Of a DNA stretch of 36,548 nt, positions 25,166 to 34,338 are shown piece after piece. Origin of the DNA: CAXTTV01 sp964247295 (GTDB lineage Bacteria > Chloroflexota > Ktedonobacteria > Ktedonobacterales > Ktedonobacteraceae); the NCBI GenBank assembly GCA_964247295.1, contig CAXTTV010000026.1:1-36548 (forward strand), in the 5' to 3' direction. The position numbers were made by a program, and so were the translations under genes. Every line of letters starts with the position of its first letter. Position 1 is the stretch's first letter. The notes beneath the pieces were generated by a model. The model was not told the origin of the DNA, ran no database searches, and saw only the letters and a list, made by a program, of their open reading frames with translations.

Positions 25166-25479
25166 CCGCCAACAACTCGCGGAACCATCACTATCTGCTC
25201 GGCCTGCGGATCAAAACGCTCGATTCTCTGAGGTGGTTTAGTAGTATCAATGCGAAAAGCGGTTGCGCCTCTCGATTTTTCCTGGGTAAAGATGCGTTCC
25301 GCCTCACGAATAGCGGCAGCGGCGTCAAGATCGCCCTCCAATGCCTTTTGCTCATTCCAGACAATTCGATCGTCACCGCGCCTGGACATTATCCGTAACA
25401 TTCCCACAGTTGTGCCTCCTTCGTAGTCAGAGCCGTCGATATCGATCGGCGGACCTTCAACGATTTCTCGGTCATTCAT
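25162..25479 (-). CDS. Unknown soluble protein coupled to the next gene
   Basis: Protein of 105 residues, acidic, no signal or membrane segment. Visible blocks are GDDRIVWNEQ (36-45), EAERIFTQEKSRGATAFRID (59-78) and a C-terminal QIVMVPRVVGG. The pattern suggests a small alpha/beta protein; no family name comes to mind. No good ribosome-binding site precedes the ATG at 25479. Its stop overlaps the start of the membrane-anchored partner by four bases. Confidence 0.65.
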   Translation of the reverse strand: MNDREIVEGPPIDIDGSDYEGGTTVGMLRIMSRRGDDRIVWNEQKALEGDLDAAAAIREAERIFTQEKSRGATAFRIDTTKPPQRIERFDPQAEQIVMVPRVVGG

Positions 25480-25710
25480 AACTGAGCTACACTGGACAAT
25501 TGAGGTACTACACGGTACGTTCAGAGATACACCTATTTAGAATGAAACTACAAAAGCTCTCTTTGCCGCTTTTGACGGTAAGATCCCACTGGTATATTGT
25601 ACGTAACTAGATGGTCTTCCGTCAATGCTATTCCAGACTTCTTTAAAAAGACATTCAAGGGAAAGAAGGTCATTTTAAAAGAGGGGTGGCCGATCTACCG
25701 GCCATAGCAA

Positions 25711-25835
25711 GGGTGGCGAGAAAAGGAAACGCCCCTTGGGTGCGGTAGGAGCGCTTCGCGAAGCGTGCGCAAGGTGACGGGCCTCCTTCGATCTTTTTCC
25801 GCCTTTGCCAGCAGAGCCGCAAGATATGTTTCCCT
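25711..25835 (-). repeat. Dispersed intergenic repeat, copy 2
   Basis: On the minus strand it reads CTTGCGGCTCTGCTGGCAAA, then GCGCACGCTTCGCGAAGCGC, ending in GGGGCGTTTCCTTTTC. It shares the ends and central block with copy 1 (1598-1800). It abuts the 3' end of the DegV-family gene, just after its stop. The internal GCTTCGCGAAGC is a perfect palindrome. A further hairpin GGCCG-N5-CGGCC lies beside it at 25688-25702. Confidence 0.75.
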
Positions 25836-26682
25836 ACGACTTTTTTGTGGTGAAGAAAGCCGCGACCGCGCCGGGACCGGTGTGGACCCCAATTACCGGA
25901 CTGAGTCGATAATGAACCATAGGAAGATCAAAATATTTCTTCAGCGCCTCTTCAAGCTGCTTTCCCACCTGCTCATTGGATTCCGCGATATTAACTTCCT
26001 CTAGTTCAGGACCGTCTTTTAGGATCTGCGTGATCCGCTCCAGGGCTTTTATCCGGGTGCGAGGGCGTTCGACCATGGAGACTCCCTCTTCCTTTAGCGT
26101 GATGATAGGTTTGACGCTCAGCATGTTTCCGAGCACCGCCGCCGCCGAGCCAATTCGTCCGCCGCGCCGGACAAACTCCAGGGTATCGAGCATTGCCAGC
26201 AGACGTGTGCGCTCGCGTCTATCCAGCGTATTGGCTCTAATCTCTTCCAGGCTTTTGCCCTCACGAGCCTCCTGGGCGGCGTGAAGGACCAATGAAGCCA
26301 GACCGGCACTGATATTTTTTGAGTCTATCACCTCAACTGGCACTTTCGGAAGATCGTCCGGCAGCGCGTTACTGGCGGTGCTGGCCGATTGATATGTTCC
26401 ACTAATAGATGAAGCTAGATTAATCGAGAGAATGCCATCCGCGCCTTCTTTAATCAGATTCGTATAGGCTTCAGCAAAATGGCCGGGCGATGGTTGTGAG
26501 GATCGTGGCAGCTCTTTTGTGGTGCCGAGCCTCTGGTAAAAGCCAGCGTTGTCCATATCAACATTATCGAGGTAGGCGTCGTCGCCAAAATAGATAGTCA
26601 GCGGCACAACGGTAATACCCAGCTTTTTGGCTTCTTCCATTGGAATGTCCGAGGTGCTATCGGTGACAATGCGCACAGCCAT
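25834..26682 (-). CDS. DegV family fatty-acid-binding protein (FakB-like)
   Basis: Protein of 282 residues with DegV hallmarks: VRIVTDSTSDIP at 3-14, LPRSSQPSPGHFAEAY at 58-73, LASSISGTYQSA at 89-100, FVRRGGRIG near 165 and the C-terminal GVHTGPGAVAAFF. Family knowledge: FakB binds a free fatty acid and presents it to the kinase FakA to make acyl-phosphate. Here it lies 23 bases after fakA in the same operon, which supports that role. TAAGGAGATC nine bases before the ATG sets the start. Confidence 0.9.
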   Translation of the reverse strand: MAVRIVTDSTSDIPMEEAKKLGITVVPLTIYFGDDAYLDNVDMDNAGFYQRLGTTKELPRSSQPSPGHFAEAYTNLIKEGADGILSINLASSISGTYQSASTASNALPDDLPKVPVEVIDSKNISAGLASLVLHAAQEAREGKSLEEIRANTLDRRERTRLLAMLDTLEFVRRGGRIGSAAAVLGNMLSVKPIITLKEEGVSMVERPRTRIKALERITQILKDGPELEEVNIAESNEQVGKQLEEALKKYFDLPMVHYRLSPVIGVHTGPGAVAAFFTTKKS

Positions 26683-26705
26683 GTGTATTGATCTCCTTAT
26701 TCAGA

Positions 26706-28415
26706 TTACTCAACCGAGAGTATGTAGGTGTAGTGAGGCTGGCCGCCGTTCACGACCTCCAGCTCCAGATGGGGATGTTTGTTTTTGATCCGACCAGCGG
26801 TCTGCTGAGCCTCTTCTTCGGTCAGGCCCTCGCCATAGTAGAGTGTGACTATCTCACGACTCTCGATCTGCATCCGTTGCAGCGTTTCGTCGATCACCGT
26901 ATTGATTTTCTGGCTGGCGATCGCTAAATGTCCGTTGACAAGACCAATGAAATCACCCTCGCGCACACGGATACCGCCTATCTCCACGGTGCGGACAGCG
27001 GTTGTGATCTCCGCTGTCTGGATATTTTCGGCGGCCTCGGTCATTGACTGTGTATTGCTCTCGAAATCGGCCTCAAAATTAAAGCTGAGCATCGCCGCGA
27101 TCCCCTGAGGCATCGTATCGGTCGGGATAATCTGGACCTTTTTATCGCAGAGATCGACAACCTGACGGGCGCTCATAATCACATTGTTATTATTGGGGAG
27201 CAGGATCACCTGACGAGCGGAAACCTGATTTACGGCCTCCAGCAACTCTTCGGTACTGGGGTTCATCGTCTGGCCGCCCCGGACAATCGCGGCCACTCCA
27301 AACTCTTTATAGAGGTTCTCGAAGCCTTCGCCAGAGACAACCGCAACCGTCGCAATTCCTTGCGCGTTTGCCTCATCATCTTGATCCTGATCGGCATCGT
27401 TCGCATGTTCGGCGGCGCTCTCTGCGGCATAGTTCAGGCTCTGGGCCTGAAGGTTCTCGATATTGACATCCAGCAAGCTTCCAAGGCCAACGCCGTAGTC
27501 GAGAACTTTACCGGGCCACTCTACATGGGTATGAACCTTGAGCATTTTCTCATCGCCGGCGACCACTGTAGAGACTCCGCCCATGTCGATAATTGTCTGA
27601 CGGATCGTCTCCACGTCCAGATTTTCTCCCTGAAGCAGGAAGACTACTTCATAGCCAAACTCTTCTTCGATCTGCACTTTCCCCTTTTTGACAGGCTTAT
27701 GTTCCACTGTCGAGAAGGTTGGGGGAGTGTGGAGCTTGGAGGTAGACACCTTATTGGCATCGCCGCGAATGTAATGGAGGATACCTTCCAGCAAGGTGAA
27801 GAAGCCCTGTCCACCGGCATCAACCACCCCGGCCTGTTTTAACTTGGGAAGAAGATCAGGGGTGCGGATCACTGATTGACGGGCGGCATTCACACAGGCC
27901 TGTATCAGGCCGATAAGATCGTCTCCATGATTGGCGCTCACTTGAGCGGCATCGGCGGTCTCGCGAACAACGGTAAGAATCGTTCCCTCGACTGGTTTCA
28001 GAACCGCGCGATAGGCCAGACGTGAAGCCTCGCTAAAGGCTTTAGCCAGATCTGCGGAGCCGAAGGTCTGTTTTTTGTCCAGACCTAACGCCAGCCCACG
28101 TAGCGTCTGTGAAAGAATCACGCCCGAGTTGCCGCGCGCGCCCATCAGAGCGCTATGAGAAAGCTTATTCGCGATGGCCCCTGCGGATGTATCATCGCTA
28201 TTCGCAATTCCCCGAATGGCAGCCTGCATCGTAGCTGACATATTGGAGCCTGTATCTCCATCGGGGACTGGAAAAACATTCAGGGCATTGATGTTATCAC
28301 GGTTCTCTTCCAGCCATGCGGCACCAGCGAGCATAGCCTTTTTGAGATCCTGACCATCAAAAATAGAGATGCGGCGTGGACGTAGGCGGAGCGTACGCGG
28401 AGTTTGTTCCTGCAT
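26706..28415 (-). CDS. DAK2-domain fatty acid kinase (FakA/YloV-like)
   Basis: Protein of 569 residues. The N-terminal DAK2 kinase domain has the Mg-ATP motif FPVPDGDTGSNM (48-59, acidic residues Asp52 and Asp54) and GARGNSGVILSQ (92-103). A middle domain carries the HTH pair VHTHVEWPGKV (His295, His297), then an acidic linker (335-352), and a C-terminal DegV-like domain (PTDTMPQGIAAM). Family role: phosphorylates FakB-bound fatty acid for entry into phospholipid synthesis. The Cys that supplies a zinc ligand in Staphylococcus FakA appears replaced (FGYEVVF, 253-259). It lies between asp23 and fakB with gaps of about 20 bases. Confidence 0.9.
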   Translation of the reverse strand: MQEQTPRTLRLRPRRISIFDGQDLKKAMLAGAAWLEENRDNINALNVFPVPDGDTGSNMSATMQAAIRGIANSDDTSAGAIANKLSHSALMGARGNSGVILSQTLRGLALGLDKKQTFGSADLAKAFSEASRLAYRAVLKPVEGTILTVVRETADAAQVSANHGDDLIGLIQACVNAARQSVIRTPDLLPKLKQAGVVDAGGQGFFTLLEGILHYIRGDANKVSTSKLHTPPTFSTVEHKPVKKGKVQIEEEFGYEVVFLLQGENLDVETIRQTIIDMGGVSTVVAGDEKMLKVHTHVEWPGKVLDYGVGLGSLLDVNIENLQAQSLNYAAESAAEHANDADQDQDDEANAQGIATVAVVSGEGFENLYKEFGVAAIVRGGQTMNPSTEELLEAVNQVSARQVILLPNNNNVIMSARQVVDLCDKKVQIIPTDTMPQGIAAMLSFNFEADFESNTQSMTEAAENIQTAEITTAVRTVEIGGIRVREGDFIGLVNGHLAIASQKINTVIDETLQRMQIESREIVTLYYGEGLTEEEAQQTAGRIKNKHPHLELEVVNGGQPHYTYILSVE

Positions 28416-28434
28416 AGTGGCTTATTTACCTTTT

Positions 28435-28848
28435 TTACTTGTTAGGGTTCTGGATCGACCGGTCCTGGTCATGGTGTTCATGAACGAGCCCCTGAATGTT
28501 CACATTTACCTGAGCAACTGAGACTCCAAGCATCTTCTCTATTGAGAATTTGACGCTGCTCATAATGCTATGAGCGATCTCAGACATGCGTAGTCCGTAT
28601 TCCAGGGCAACATACACATCAACGATAATCTGGTCGTTTACAACATGGACCTGAACCCCATTATTGCTTTGTTCGTCAGGTAAGATAATGGCCTGTCCAG
28701 CCTGAAGACGCGGCGAAGCCAGCCCAACAACACCATAACATTCGCTAACAGCCTGAACGGCCATTGTATGAATTGCGTTAGGCAGGACCTCGATCCTCCC
28801 TAGCGATCGCGATCCATGCTCAGGTTGAATAGCATGTATTTTTGACAT
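28435..28848 (-). CDS. Asp23/Gls24 family protein (YloU-like)
   Basis: Protein of 137 residues. ECYGVVGLASPR near 36-47, VHVVNDQIIVDVYVALEYGL near 75-94 and VNVNIQGLVHEH near 117-128 match the Asp23/Gls24 (DUF322) family: small envelope-stress or membrane-surface proteins. It precedes fakA, as yloU precedes yloV in Bacillus. It is first in the minus operon and divergent from rpmB, with a shared 186-base promoter region (28849-29034) that contains TATATC-type -10 candidates on both strands. Confidence 0.88.
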   Translation of the reverse strand: MSKIHAIQPEHGSRSLGRIEVLPNAIHTMAVQAVSECYGVVGLASPRLQAGQAIILPDEQSNNGVQVHVVNDQIIVDVYVALEYGLRMSEIAHSIMSSVKFSIEKMLGVSVAQVNVNIQGLVHEHHDQDRSIQNPNK

Positions 28849-29034
28849 GCGCTATCTTCTCTCTCTGCTCTTGCCAAAGCGAGGTATCCCGTGATATACT
28901 CGCATGGCTTGCTTCAGGTTCCTCATTATTGGTTAATTGTCAGATCCTGATGCAGTATATCAAAGGCTCCAGGGATAATCAAGAGAAGAAGCGGAACCCC
29001 GTTTTCCGTGGGGATAGAGAGGAGAGAACCACCA

Positions 29035-29229
29035 ATGTCTGGACGTTGTGACGTTTGTGAGCGTAAGCCGATGCACGGTAATAACGTGAGCTTTTCGCAG
29101 CGCCGCACCCGCCGTCGCTTTGTGTTGAATGTACAGCATCGCCGCATTGAGATCAATGGCGTTGTTCGCCCGGTCAATATCTGCACCCGTTGTCTGCGCA
29201 ACATGAATAAACTGCCAAAGGTGCGCTAA
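29035..29229 (+). CDS. rpmB: 50S ribosomal protein L28
   Basis: Protein of 64 residues from the ATG at 29035, preceded by GAGAGGAGAG; an upstream GTG/ATG would add nine non-conserved residues. SGRCDVCERKPMHGNNVSFS and TRRRFVLNVQHRRIEINGVV are classic L28. Cys5, Cys8, Cys50 and Cys53 make this the zinc-binding (C+) form of the protein. It is divergent from the asp23-fakA-fakB operon, matching the rpmB-yloU-yloV order of Firmicutes except for direction. Confidence 0.95.
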   Translation: MSGRCDVCERKPMHGNNVSFSQRRTRRRFVLNVQHRRIEINGVVRPVNICTRCLRNMNKLPKVR

Positions 29230-29308
29230 TAGCTGCCCCCAAATGGTGCTGGCCGTAGCTCCCTTGTCAGGAGAGCTACTCCCTCGTTTCGGGGGCTATT
29301 ATTTTTTT
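29228..29308 (+). terminator. Compound terminator between rpmB and rlmN
   Basis: Outer arms AATAGC-TG-CCCCC (29228-29240) and GGGGGCTATT (29291-29300), with an inner stem GTAGCTC / GAGCTAC-like at 29255-29279, then ATTATTTTTTT. It starts at the rpmB stop and overlaps the end of convergent rlmN. Confidence 0.7.
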
Positions 29309-30461
29309 ACGCGTTTCTTTTCCGGTCAAAGTGGGTTCTGAGCTGTCCGCAGGCGGCGGCGATATCGTCCCCACGCTCGGCGCGCACGCTATTGCTGACT
29401 CCATGCCGTTGGAGGATCTGGCGAAAGGTGCGGATCGCTTCGGGGCCGGAGGGGTGATAATCCGCTGAGGTGGCATTCACTGGAATGCAGTTGACGTGAG
29501 CTAATCCTCCCAGCGGTGCCAGTAAAGCCCCGAGCTGATGTGCATGCTCAGGAAGATCGTTGACTCCGGCAATCAAAACATACTCAAAGGTGACCTGCCT
29601 GTTGGTTGCTGCGATATAGTCTTGGACGGCTGCGAGCAGTGCCGCGATTGGATATTTCCGATTGACTGGCATGGTTTTGCTGCGGAGCTCGTCCGTTGGG
29701 GCGTGCAGTGAGATAGCAAGATTTACCTGAAGATTTTCTTCCGCCAGTCGGCGAATCCCCGGTACCAATCCAGCCGTTGAGATGGTGATATGTCGTGCCC
29801 CTAAATTAAACCCATCAGGACTATTTAAGATCCTCAAGGCCTTAAGCACCGCGTCGTAATTATGCATTGGCTCGCCCATGCCCATCATCACTAAATTGGT
29901 GATGTGGTTTATCGGCTTACTACCGGGCAAACCTGCCGCCGCCCAGGGCGCGCTTTTCAGCTCGCGCGCATAGTAGAGGATCTGCGCGATAATCTCGCCG
30001 GCGCTCAGATGGCGATCAAAGCCCATCTGCCCCGTGGCGCAAAAGGTACACCCCAACGCACAACCCGCCTGTGAAGAGGCACAGATTGTCGCCCGAGCAG
30101 TGTTCTCGCCCAACGGTGGATAGAGCATCAGCGCCGACTCGATCAGGCGACCATCCTTAAGCTCCAAAAGAATCTTGCGTGTCCGATCGTCTTTGGACCT
30201 CAGCTCACTTTGAATAATTGAGGGGCCCAGGATGGCCTGCTCATCTAACATCTGACGCAGGTTCTGTGGCAGATCGGTCATCTCAGAAAAATCACTGACC
30301 AGCTTCTGATGGATCCATTTGTAGATCTGTTTCGCGCGGAAGCCTGGTTGTTTGCGTTCCGCCAGCCACTGTTGAAGTTCCGGTAGCGTCAGCCCAAGAA
30401 GATCTGTTTTCTGATCGGCGTTCTGTTTTTTTGAAATTTGTGAAACGGGTATAGTAGTCAT
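29307..30461 (-). CDS. rlmN: 23S rRNA (adenine2503-C2)-methyltransferase
   Basis: Radical-SAM methyltransferase that makes 2-methyladenosine at A2503 of 23S rRNA (and A37 of some tRNAs). From the ATG at 30461 the protein has 384 residues; a TTG at 30470 would add three. The CxxxCxxC cluster motif is CALGCTFC (134-141), preceded by the catalytic Cys127 in CASSQAGC. GMGEPMHNYD and ITISTAGLVPGI are typical, and the methyl-carrying Cys371 lies in RGDDIAAACGQL. All needed residues are present. No strong ribosome-binding site is seen. Monocistronic, with a shared terminator to rpmB. Confidence 0.95.
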   Translation of the reverse strand: MTTIPVSQISKKQNADQKTDLLGLTLPELQQWLAERKQPGFRAKQIYKWIHQKLVSDFSEMTDLPQNLRQMLDEQAILGPSIIQSELRSKDDRTRKILLELKDGRLIESALMLYPPLGENTARATICASSQAGCALGCTFCATGQMGFDRHLSAGEIIAQILYYARELKSAPWAAAGLPGSKPINHITNLVMMGMGEPMHNYDAVLKALRILNSPDGFNLGARHITISTAGLVPGIRRLAEENLQVNLAISLHAPTDELRSKTMPVNRKYPIAALLAAVQDYIAATNRQVTFEYVLIAGVNDLPEHAHQLGALLAPLGGLAHVNCIPVNATSADYHPSGPEAIRTFRQILQRHGVSNSVRAERGDDIAAACGQLRTHFDRKRNA

Positions 30462-30727
30462 AGCTCTCAATTATATCACGAGAAGGGTTGGCATATGTAG
30501 GAAAGCACATGATGCTCCTTATAAATCAGGGGATGCTTGGAGATTTTTTGAGACCCGGCTTCACTGGTGAAAGGACATTATGTGCTTTGTGGAAGATCAG
30601 CTATCTTTCCTGGTGCCTAGAAAGGGGTAACTTCCATCTGTCAACGACCGTTATAGTATAAAATATATCAGACGATATTTTCTAGATGCGCTTTGCGGAG
30701 CAGAGCGAGGAAAGCAGGACCCTTTTT

Positions 30728-32158
30728 ATGACAACGACTGCGCAACAGAGTCAGGAGCCTTCTCAACAACAACAACATCATACACCTCAACCCAGTGTGC
30801 GCGAGGTTTTAAAGAACCGCCATTTTTTATTTATCTGGCTGGCTCAGTTGGTCTCTTTGACGATTATGAATGCCGCTAACTTTGGGGTGGTGGTAATTGT
30901 CAATGAGGTGACGCACTCGGTGTTGATGTCTGGTCTGGCGATTATTTCCTTTACGCTGCCAGCGGTTCCATTTAGCGCGGTCGCGGGTGTCCTGGTGGAT
31001 CGCTTTAATAAGCGCCAGGTGCTCTGGATCAGCAATGTTTTGCGCTCGCTCGTGATGGTGATGGTGGTGATTTCTCTACTAATTAATCATACAAATATCT
31101 GGCCACTGTATGTTCTGACCTTTATGGCCTCGCTGATCGGCCAGTTTTTTACCCCTGCTGAAAGCGCCTCGATCCCATTGCTGGTGGGGGAGGAGCAACT
31201 GATGGCGGCTCTCTCTCTTTTCAATGTGACGATGACGGTCTCAATGGCGATCGGCTTTCTGGTGCTGGGCCGGTTGATCTCCAGTATCTTTCAGCCCTTT
31301 ACGCTGAAGTTGATTGGCCTGACGCTCCATTTTGAGCCGACTGATATGCTGTTCGTGGTGGTCGCGGTGCTTTATCTGGCCTGTGCTGGTTTGATCCTCC
31401 TTATTCCTAAAAGTGCGTTTCAAGAGAAGCATCTGGACAGCCTCAAGGGGAGGGAGCGCTCGAAGAATGTGCAGGAAATTTTTAGCTCTCTCTGGACGGA
31501 TATTGTGAATGGTTGGAAGGTCGTGCAGTGTGACTATCTGCTGCTCTACTCGGTGATCCAGCTTTCGGTGGTTGGGGTGATTATGCTGCTGATTGGTGAG
31601 TTGGCGGGTTCCTTTGTACAGCAGGTGCTGCATCGCTCGGCTGCGGATATCTCGTTTATCTTTGCGCCAGCGGCCCTCGGTCTAGTCGGGGCCGCCGTTA
31701 TTATGCCACGCTTCGCGGGCCGGCTCAGCCAGCGCCGCCTGGCGACAATTGGCCTTGTGGCGGTCTCCTCAGGCTTCTTTCTGATACCGGGCTTTGAGTT
31801 TCTGGCTCATCTGATTGATCCCAAACACGGGAGTGACTCACTCTGGCTGCTCTGGGGAATCGTGCTTTTGATGGGTGTGCTGGGGATTGCGATGGCCTGT
31901 GTGAATATTCCGACGCAGACAATGATGCAGGAGCATGCGCCCGAGGAGAGCCGGGGCCGTGTCTTCTCTTTCCAGTTTATGATGTACAACGTGGGATCGA
32001 TCCCGGTGTTACTATTCGCTGGTGTGTTCGCGCAGTTTTTAGGTTTTGAGCTACTCATGGTGCTGGTAGGCTGTTGTTTGCTGGCCTTTAGCGGCTGGGG
32101 GGTCTGGTTTACCGACCGTGGTAGGGCGCGTGAGGAGCGGGGGCAATCTGCTTGCTAA
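30728..32158 (+). CDS. MFS transporter, drug/siderophore exporter-like
   Basis: Protein of 476 residues from the ATG at 30728 (GAGGAAAGCAGGA upstream); the ATG at 30686 would add 14 residues and has a poorer site. The N-terminus is Gln/His-rich and cytoplasmic. About 11-12 membrane helices follow. The conserved loop between helices 2 and 3 reads GVLVDRFNKRQV, the MFS signature of the DHA3 (EntS-like) subfamily. A central loop (~235-275) is charged. The substrate cannot be predicted. An AT-rich TATAGTATAAAATATA near 30652 is a -10 candidate. The gene stands alone and converges on the thiolase with only a 37-base gap and no clear terminator. Confidence 0.85.
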   Translation: MTTTAQQSQEPSQQQQHHTPQPSVREVLKNRHFLFIWLAQLVSLTIMNAANFGVVVIVNEVTHSVLMSGLAIISFTLPAVPFSAVAGVLVDRFNKRQVLWISNVLRSLVMVMVVISLLINHTNIWPLYVLTFMASLIGQFFTPAESASIPLLVGEEQLMAALSLFNVTMTVSMAIGFLVLGRLISSIFQPFTLKLIGLTLHFEPTDMLFVVVAVLYLACAGLILLIPKSAFQEKHLDSLKGRERSKNVQEIFSSLWTDIVNGWKVVQCDYLLLYSVIQLSVVGVIMLLIGELAGSFVQQVLHRSAADISFIFAPAALGLVGAAVIMPRFAGRLSQRRLATIGLVAVSSGFFLIPGFEFLAHLIDPKHGSDSLWLLWGIVLLMGVLGIAMACVNIPTQTMMQEHAPEESRGRVFSFQFMMYNVGSIPVLLFAGVFAQFLGFELLMVLVGCCLLAFSGWGVWFTDRGRAREERGQSAC

Positions 32159-32195
32159 TGAAGATATTGCCGCCCCTCTATTGCTTTGATAAAGA

Positions 32196-33392
32196 TCAGA
32201 GTCGCTCGATGATGGTCGCGATCCCCTGGCCGACGCCAATGCACATGGTCGCCAGTCCATAGCGTCCCTGGCGGCGTTCCAATTCATAGAGGAGTGTCGT
32301 GAGAATTCTGGCTCCGCTACAGCCCAGAGGATGACCGAGGGCGATCGCCCCGCCATTCACATTCAGCTTTTCGTCAGGAATCTCCAGTTGTCGCTGGCAG
32401 TACAGGGACTGGGAGGCAAAGGCCTCATTGAGTTCCACAAGATCGATCTGATCGATGTTGAGCCCGGCCCGTTGCAGGGCCTTGCGACTGGCGGGGATAG
32501 GCCCCTCGCCCATCAGTCCGGGCTCGACGCCTGCCACTGCCGAGGCCAGAATCCGCGCCCGTGGGTGCAAACCCAGCTCTGTCGCTCTGGTGGCCGAGGC
32601 CAGAACCAGGGCCGCCGCGCCATCGTTAATCCCCGAGGAATTCCCGGCGGTCACGCTGCCTGTCTTGCTAAAGGCTGGCTTAAGCTTTGCCAGTTTCTCC
32701 AGCGTTGTGTCCCCGCGTGGATGTTCGTCGAGGGCTACGACGAGCGGTTCCCCTTTTTTCTGAGGGATCGAGACTGGCAGGATCTCCGCAGTGAAGCGAC
32801 CTTCTCGCTGAGCTGTGGCGGCCCGTTGCTGGCTGCGGAGCGCGAAAGCATCCTGATCCTCGCGGCTGATCTTGCGCTTTTCCGCCACATTTTCCGCTGT
32901 CTCACCCATGCTATAGGGATAATACAGTTCTGAGAGCCGGGAATTAATAAAGCGCCAGCCGAGGGTAGTGTCCTCCATCTTCATAGAGCGATCAAAGGCC
33001 GAGGCAGCTTTGCCGATCGCAAAGGGAGCTCTGGTCATACTCTCGACACCACCAGCGACAAAAAGCTCGCCCGCTCCCACCTGGATCGCCTGGGCGGCGC
33101 TATTGACCGCTTGAAGTCCCGAGCCGCAGAGTCGGTTCACGGTCTGACCACCAACCCCGACCGGGAGTCCAGCCAATAGCAGGGCCATACGAGCCACATT
33201 TCGATTATCTTCCCCCGCCTGATTGGCGCACCCCAGGATCACATCCTCGATGTGGGAGCCATCAACATTGGCCCGGCGCAGCGACTCAGCGATCACCAGG
33301 GCCGCCAGATCGTCCGGGCGCACATCTTTCAGACTGCCGCCGTACCGCCCGATAGGTGTGCGTACAGCGGAAAGAATGACCGCATCTTCCAT
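32196..33392 (-). CDS. Acetyl-CoA acyltransferase, 3-oxoadipyl-CoA thiolase-like
   Basis: Protein of 398 residues that cleaves 3-oxoacyl-CoA with CoA. Catalytic Cys89 (NRLCGSGLQAV), His354 (GGAIALGHPLG) and Cys384 (MCIGVGQG) are present. The blocks CANQAGEDNRNVARMALLLA and GGVESMTRAPFAIGKA are typical of PcaF/PaaJ-type 3-oxoadipyl-CoA thiolases of aromatic catabolism, rather than biosynthetic PhaA. Its ATG is three bases after the hydratase stop, so the two are coupled. Last gene of the acyl-CoA cluster. Confidence 0.9.
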   Translation of the reverse strand: MEDAVILSAVRTPIGRYGGSLKDVRPDDLAALVIAESLRRANVDGSHIEDVILGCANQAGEDNRNVARMALLLAGLPVGVGGQTVNRLCGSGLQAVNSAAQAIQVGAGELFVAGGVESMTRAPFAIGKAASAFDRSMKMEDTTLGWRFINSRLSELYYPYSMGETAENVAEKRKISREDQDAFALRSQQRAATAQREGRFTAEILPVSIPQKKGEPLVVALDEHPRGDTTLEKLAKLKPAFSKTGSVTAGNSSGINDGAAALVLASATRATELGLHPRARILASAVAGVEPGLMGEGPIPASRKALQRAGLNIDQIDLVELNEAFASQSLYCQRQLEIPDEKLNVNGGAIALGHPLGCSGARILTTLLYELERRQGRYGLATMCIGVGQGIATIIERL

Positions 33393-33395
33393 GAT

Positions 33396-34169
33396 TTATT
33401 TCCCCTGGAAATTCGCTTCGCGTTTCTCAATAAAGGCCTGCATCCCCTCACGCATATCCTCTGTGGAGAATAGCATAAAGAAGTTGCGCCGCTCCACATC
33501 CAACCCCTGCTCCAATCCCGTCTCAAAGGCGGCCAGCACCGACTCTTTCGCCAGCCGGACGGCGACTGGAGCCTTTTTCGCCAGCTCGTTGGCGATCTCT
33601 AATGCGGTATTGAGATGTTCCCCTTTGGGAACCACCTTATTGATAAGACCGTGATCGGCCATCTCCTGGGCCGTAAAGTTTTTCCCCAGCAGCACCATCT
33701 CCATCGTCCGGTACTTCCCGAAGACGCGGGCCAGCCGCTGTGTACCACCGGCACCGGGAATGATCCCCAGATTGATTTCAGGTTGACCGAAGCGGGCGTT
33801 CTCGGAGGCGATAATTAGATCCGCGTGCATCGCCAGTTCGCAACCCCCACCAAGGGCATAACCACCAACCGCCGCGATCAACGGCTTGTGGAGACGGCGG
33901 ATGCGGGCCCAGGCTTCAAAGCCACTGGTCATCATCTGTACGGGTGTTTTATTAGACATCTCTTTGATATCTGCCCCGGCTGCGAAGGCTTTATCGCCGG
34001 CTCCAGTGATGATTATCGAGCGGATCTGCTCATCATTATCGAACTCTTCCAGGGCGTCGGCCAGCTCGCTCACCAGAGCGAAGCTCAGGGCATTCAGGGC
34101 CTGAGGGCGGTTCAGAGTGGCGATTCCAACGTGCTCTTTGCGCTCAGCGAGAATATACTGATAACTCAT
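33396..34169 (-). CDS. Enoyl-CoA hydratase (crotonase family)
   Basis: Protein of 257 residues from the ATG at 34169 (AAGGAGC nine bases upstream); the longer frame to 34226 is not conserved. The oxyanion-hole segment AFAAGADIKEM and the catalytic block GGGCELAMHADLIIASENAR, then FGQPEINLGIIPGAGG, are very close to mitochondrial short-chain enoyl-CoA hydratase; Glu111 and Glu131 correspond to Glu144 and Glu164 of the rat enzyme. It hydrates trans-2-enoyl-CoA to 3-hydroxyacyl-CoA. A 3-hydroxyacyl-CoA dehydrogenase, needed between it and the thiolase, is not in the window. Confidence 0.93.
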   Translation of the reverse strand: MSYQYILAERKEHVGIATLNRPQALNALSFALVSELADALEEFDNDEQIRSIIITGAGDKAFAAGADIKEMSNKTPVQMMTSGFEAWARIRRLHKPLIAAVGGYALGGGCELAMHADLIIASENARFGQPEINLGIIPGAGGTQRLARVFGKYRTMEMVLLGKNFTAQEMADHGLINKVVPKGEHLNTALEIANELAKKAPVAVRLAKESVLAAFETGLEQGLDVERRNFFMLFSTEDMREGMQAFIEKREANFQGK

Positions 34170-34338
34170 CAGCGGTTGCTCCTTACAAATACGATAAGAG
34201 GCAGCGCCGCCCCTTACCAACAACATTTGTGGTCATCGAGACGTAAAATAGGCTGTCCCTCAGTATATCATCAGATCTGTAGCCACCGCCGCGTACGAAT
34301 CCGATGGGAAATTCCCAAAGTTGCCACAAAAACGGAAA

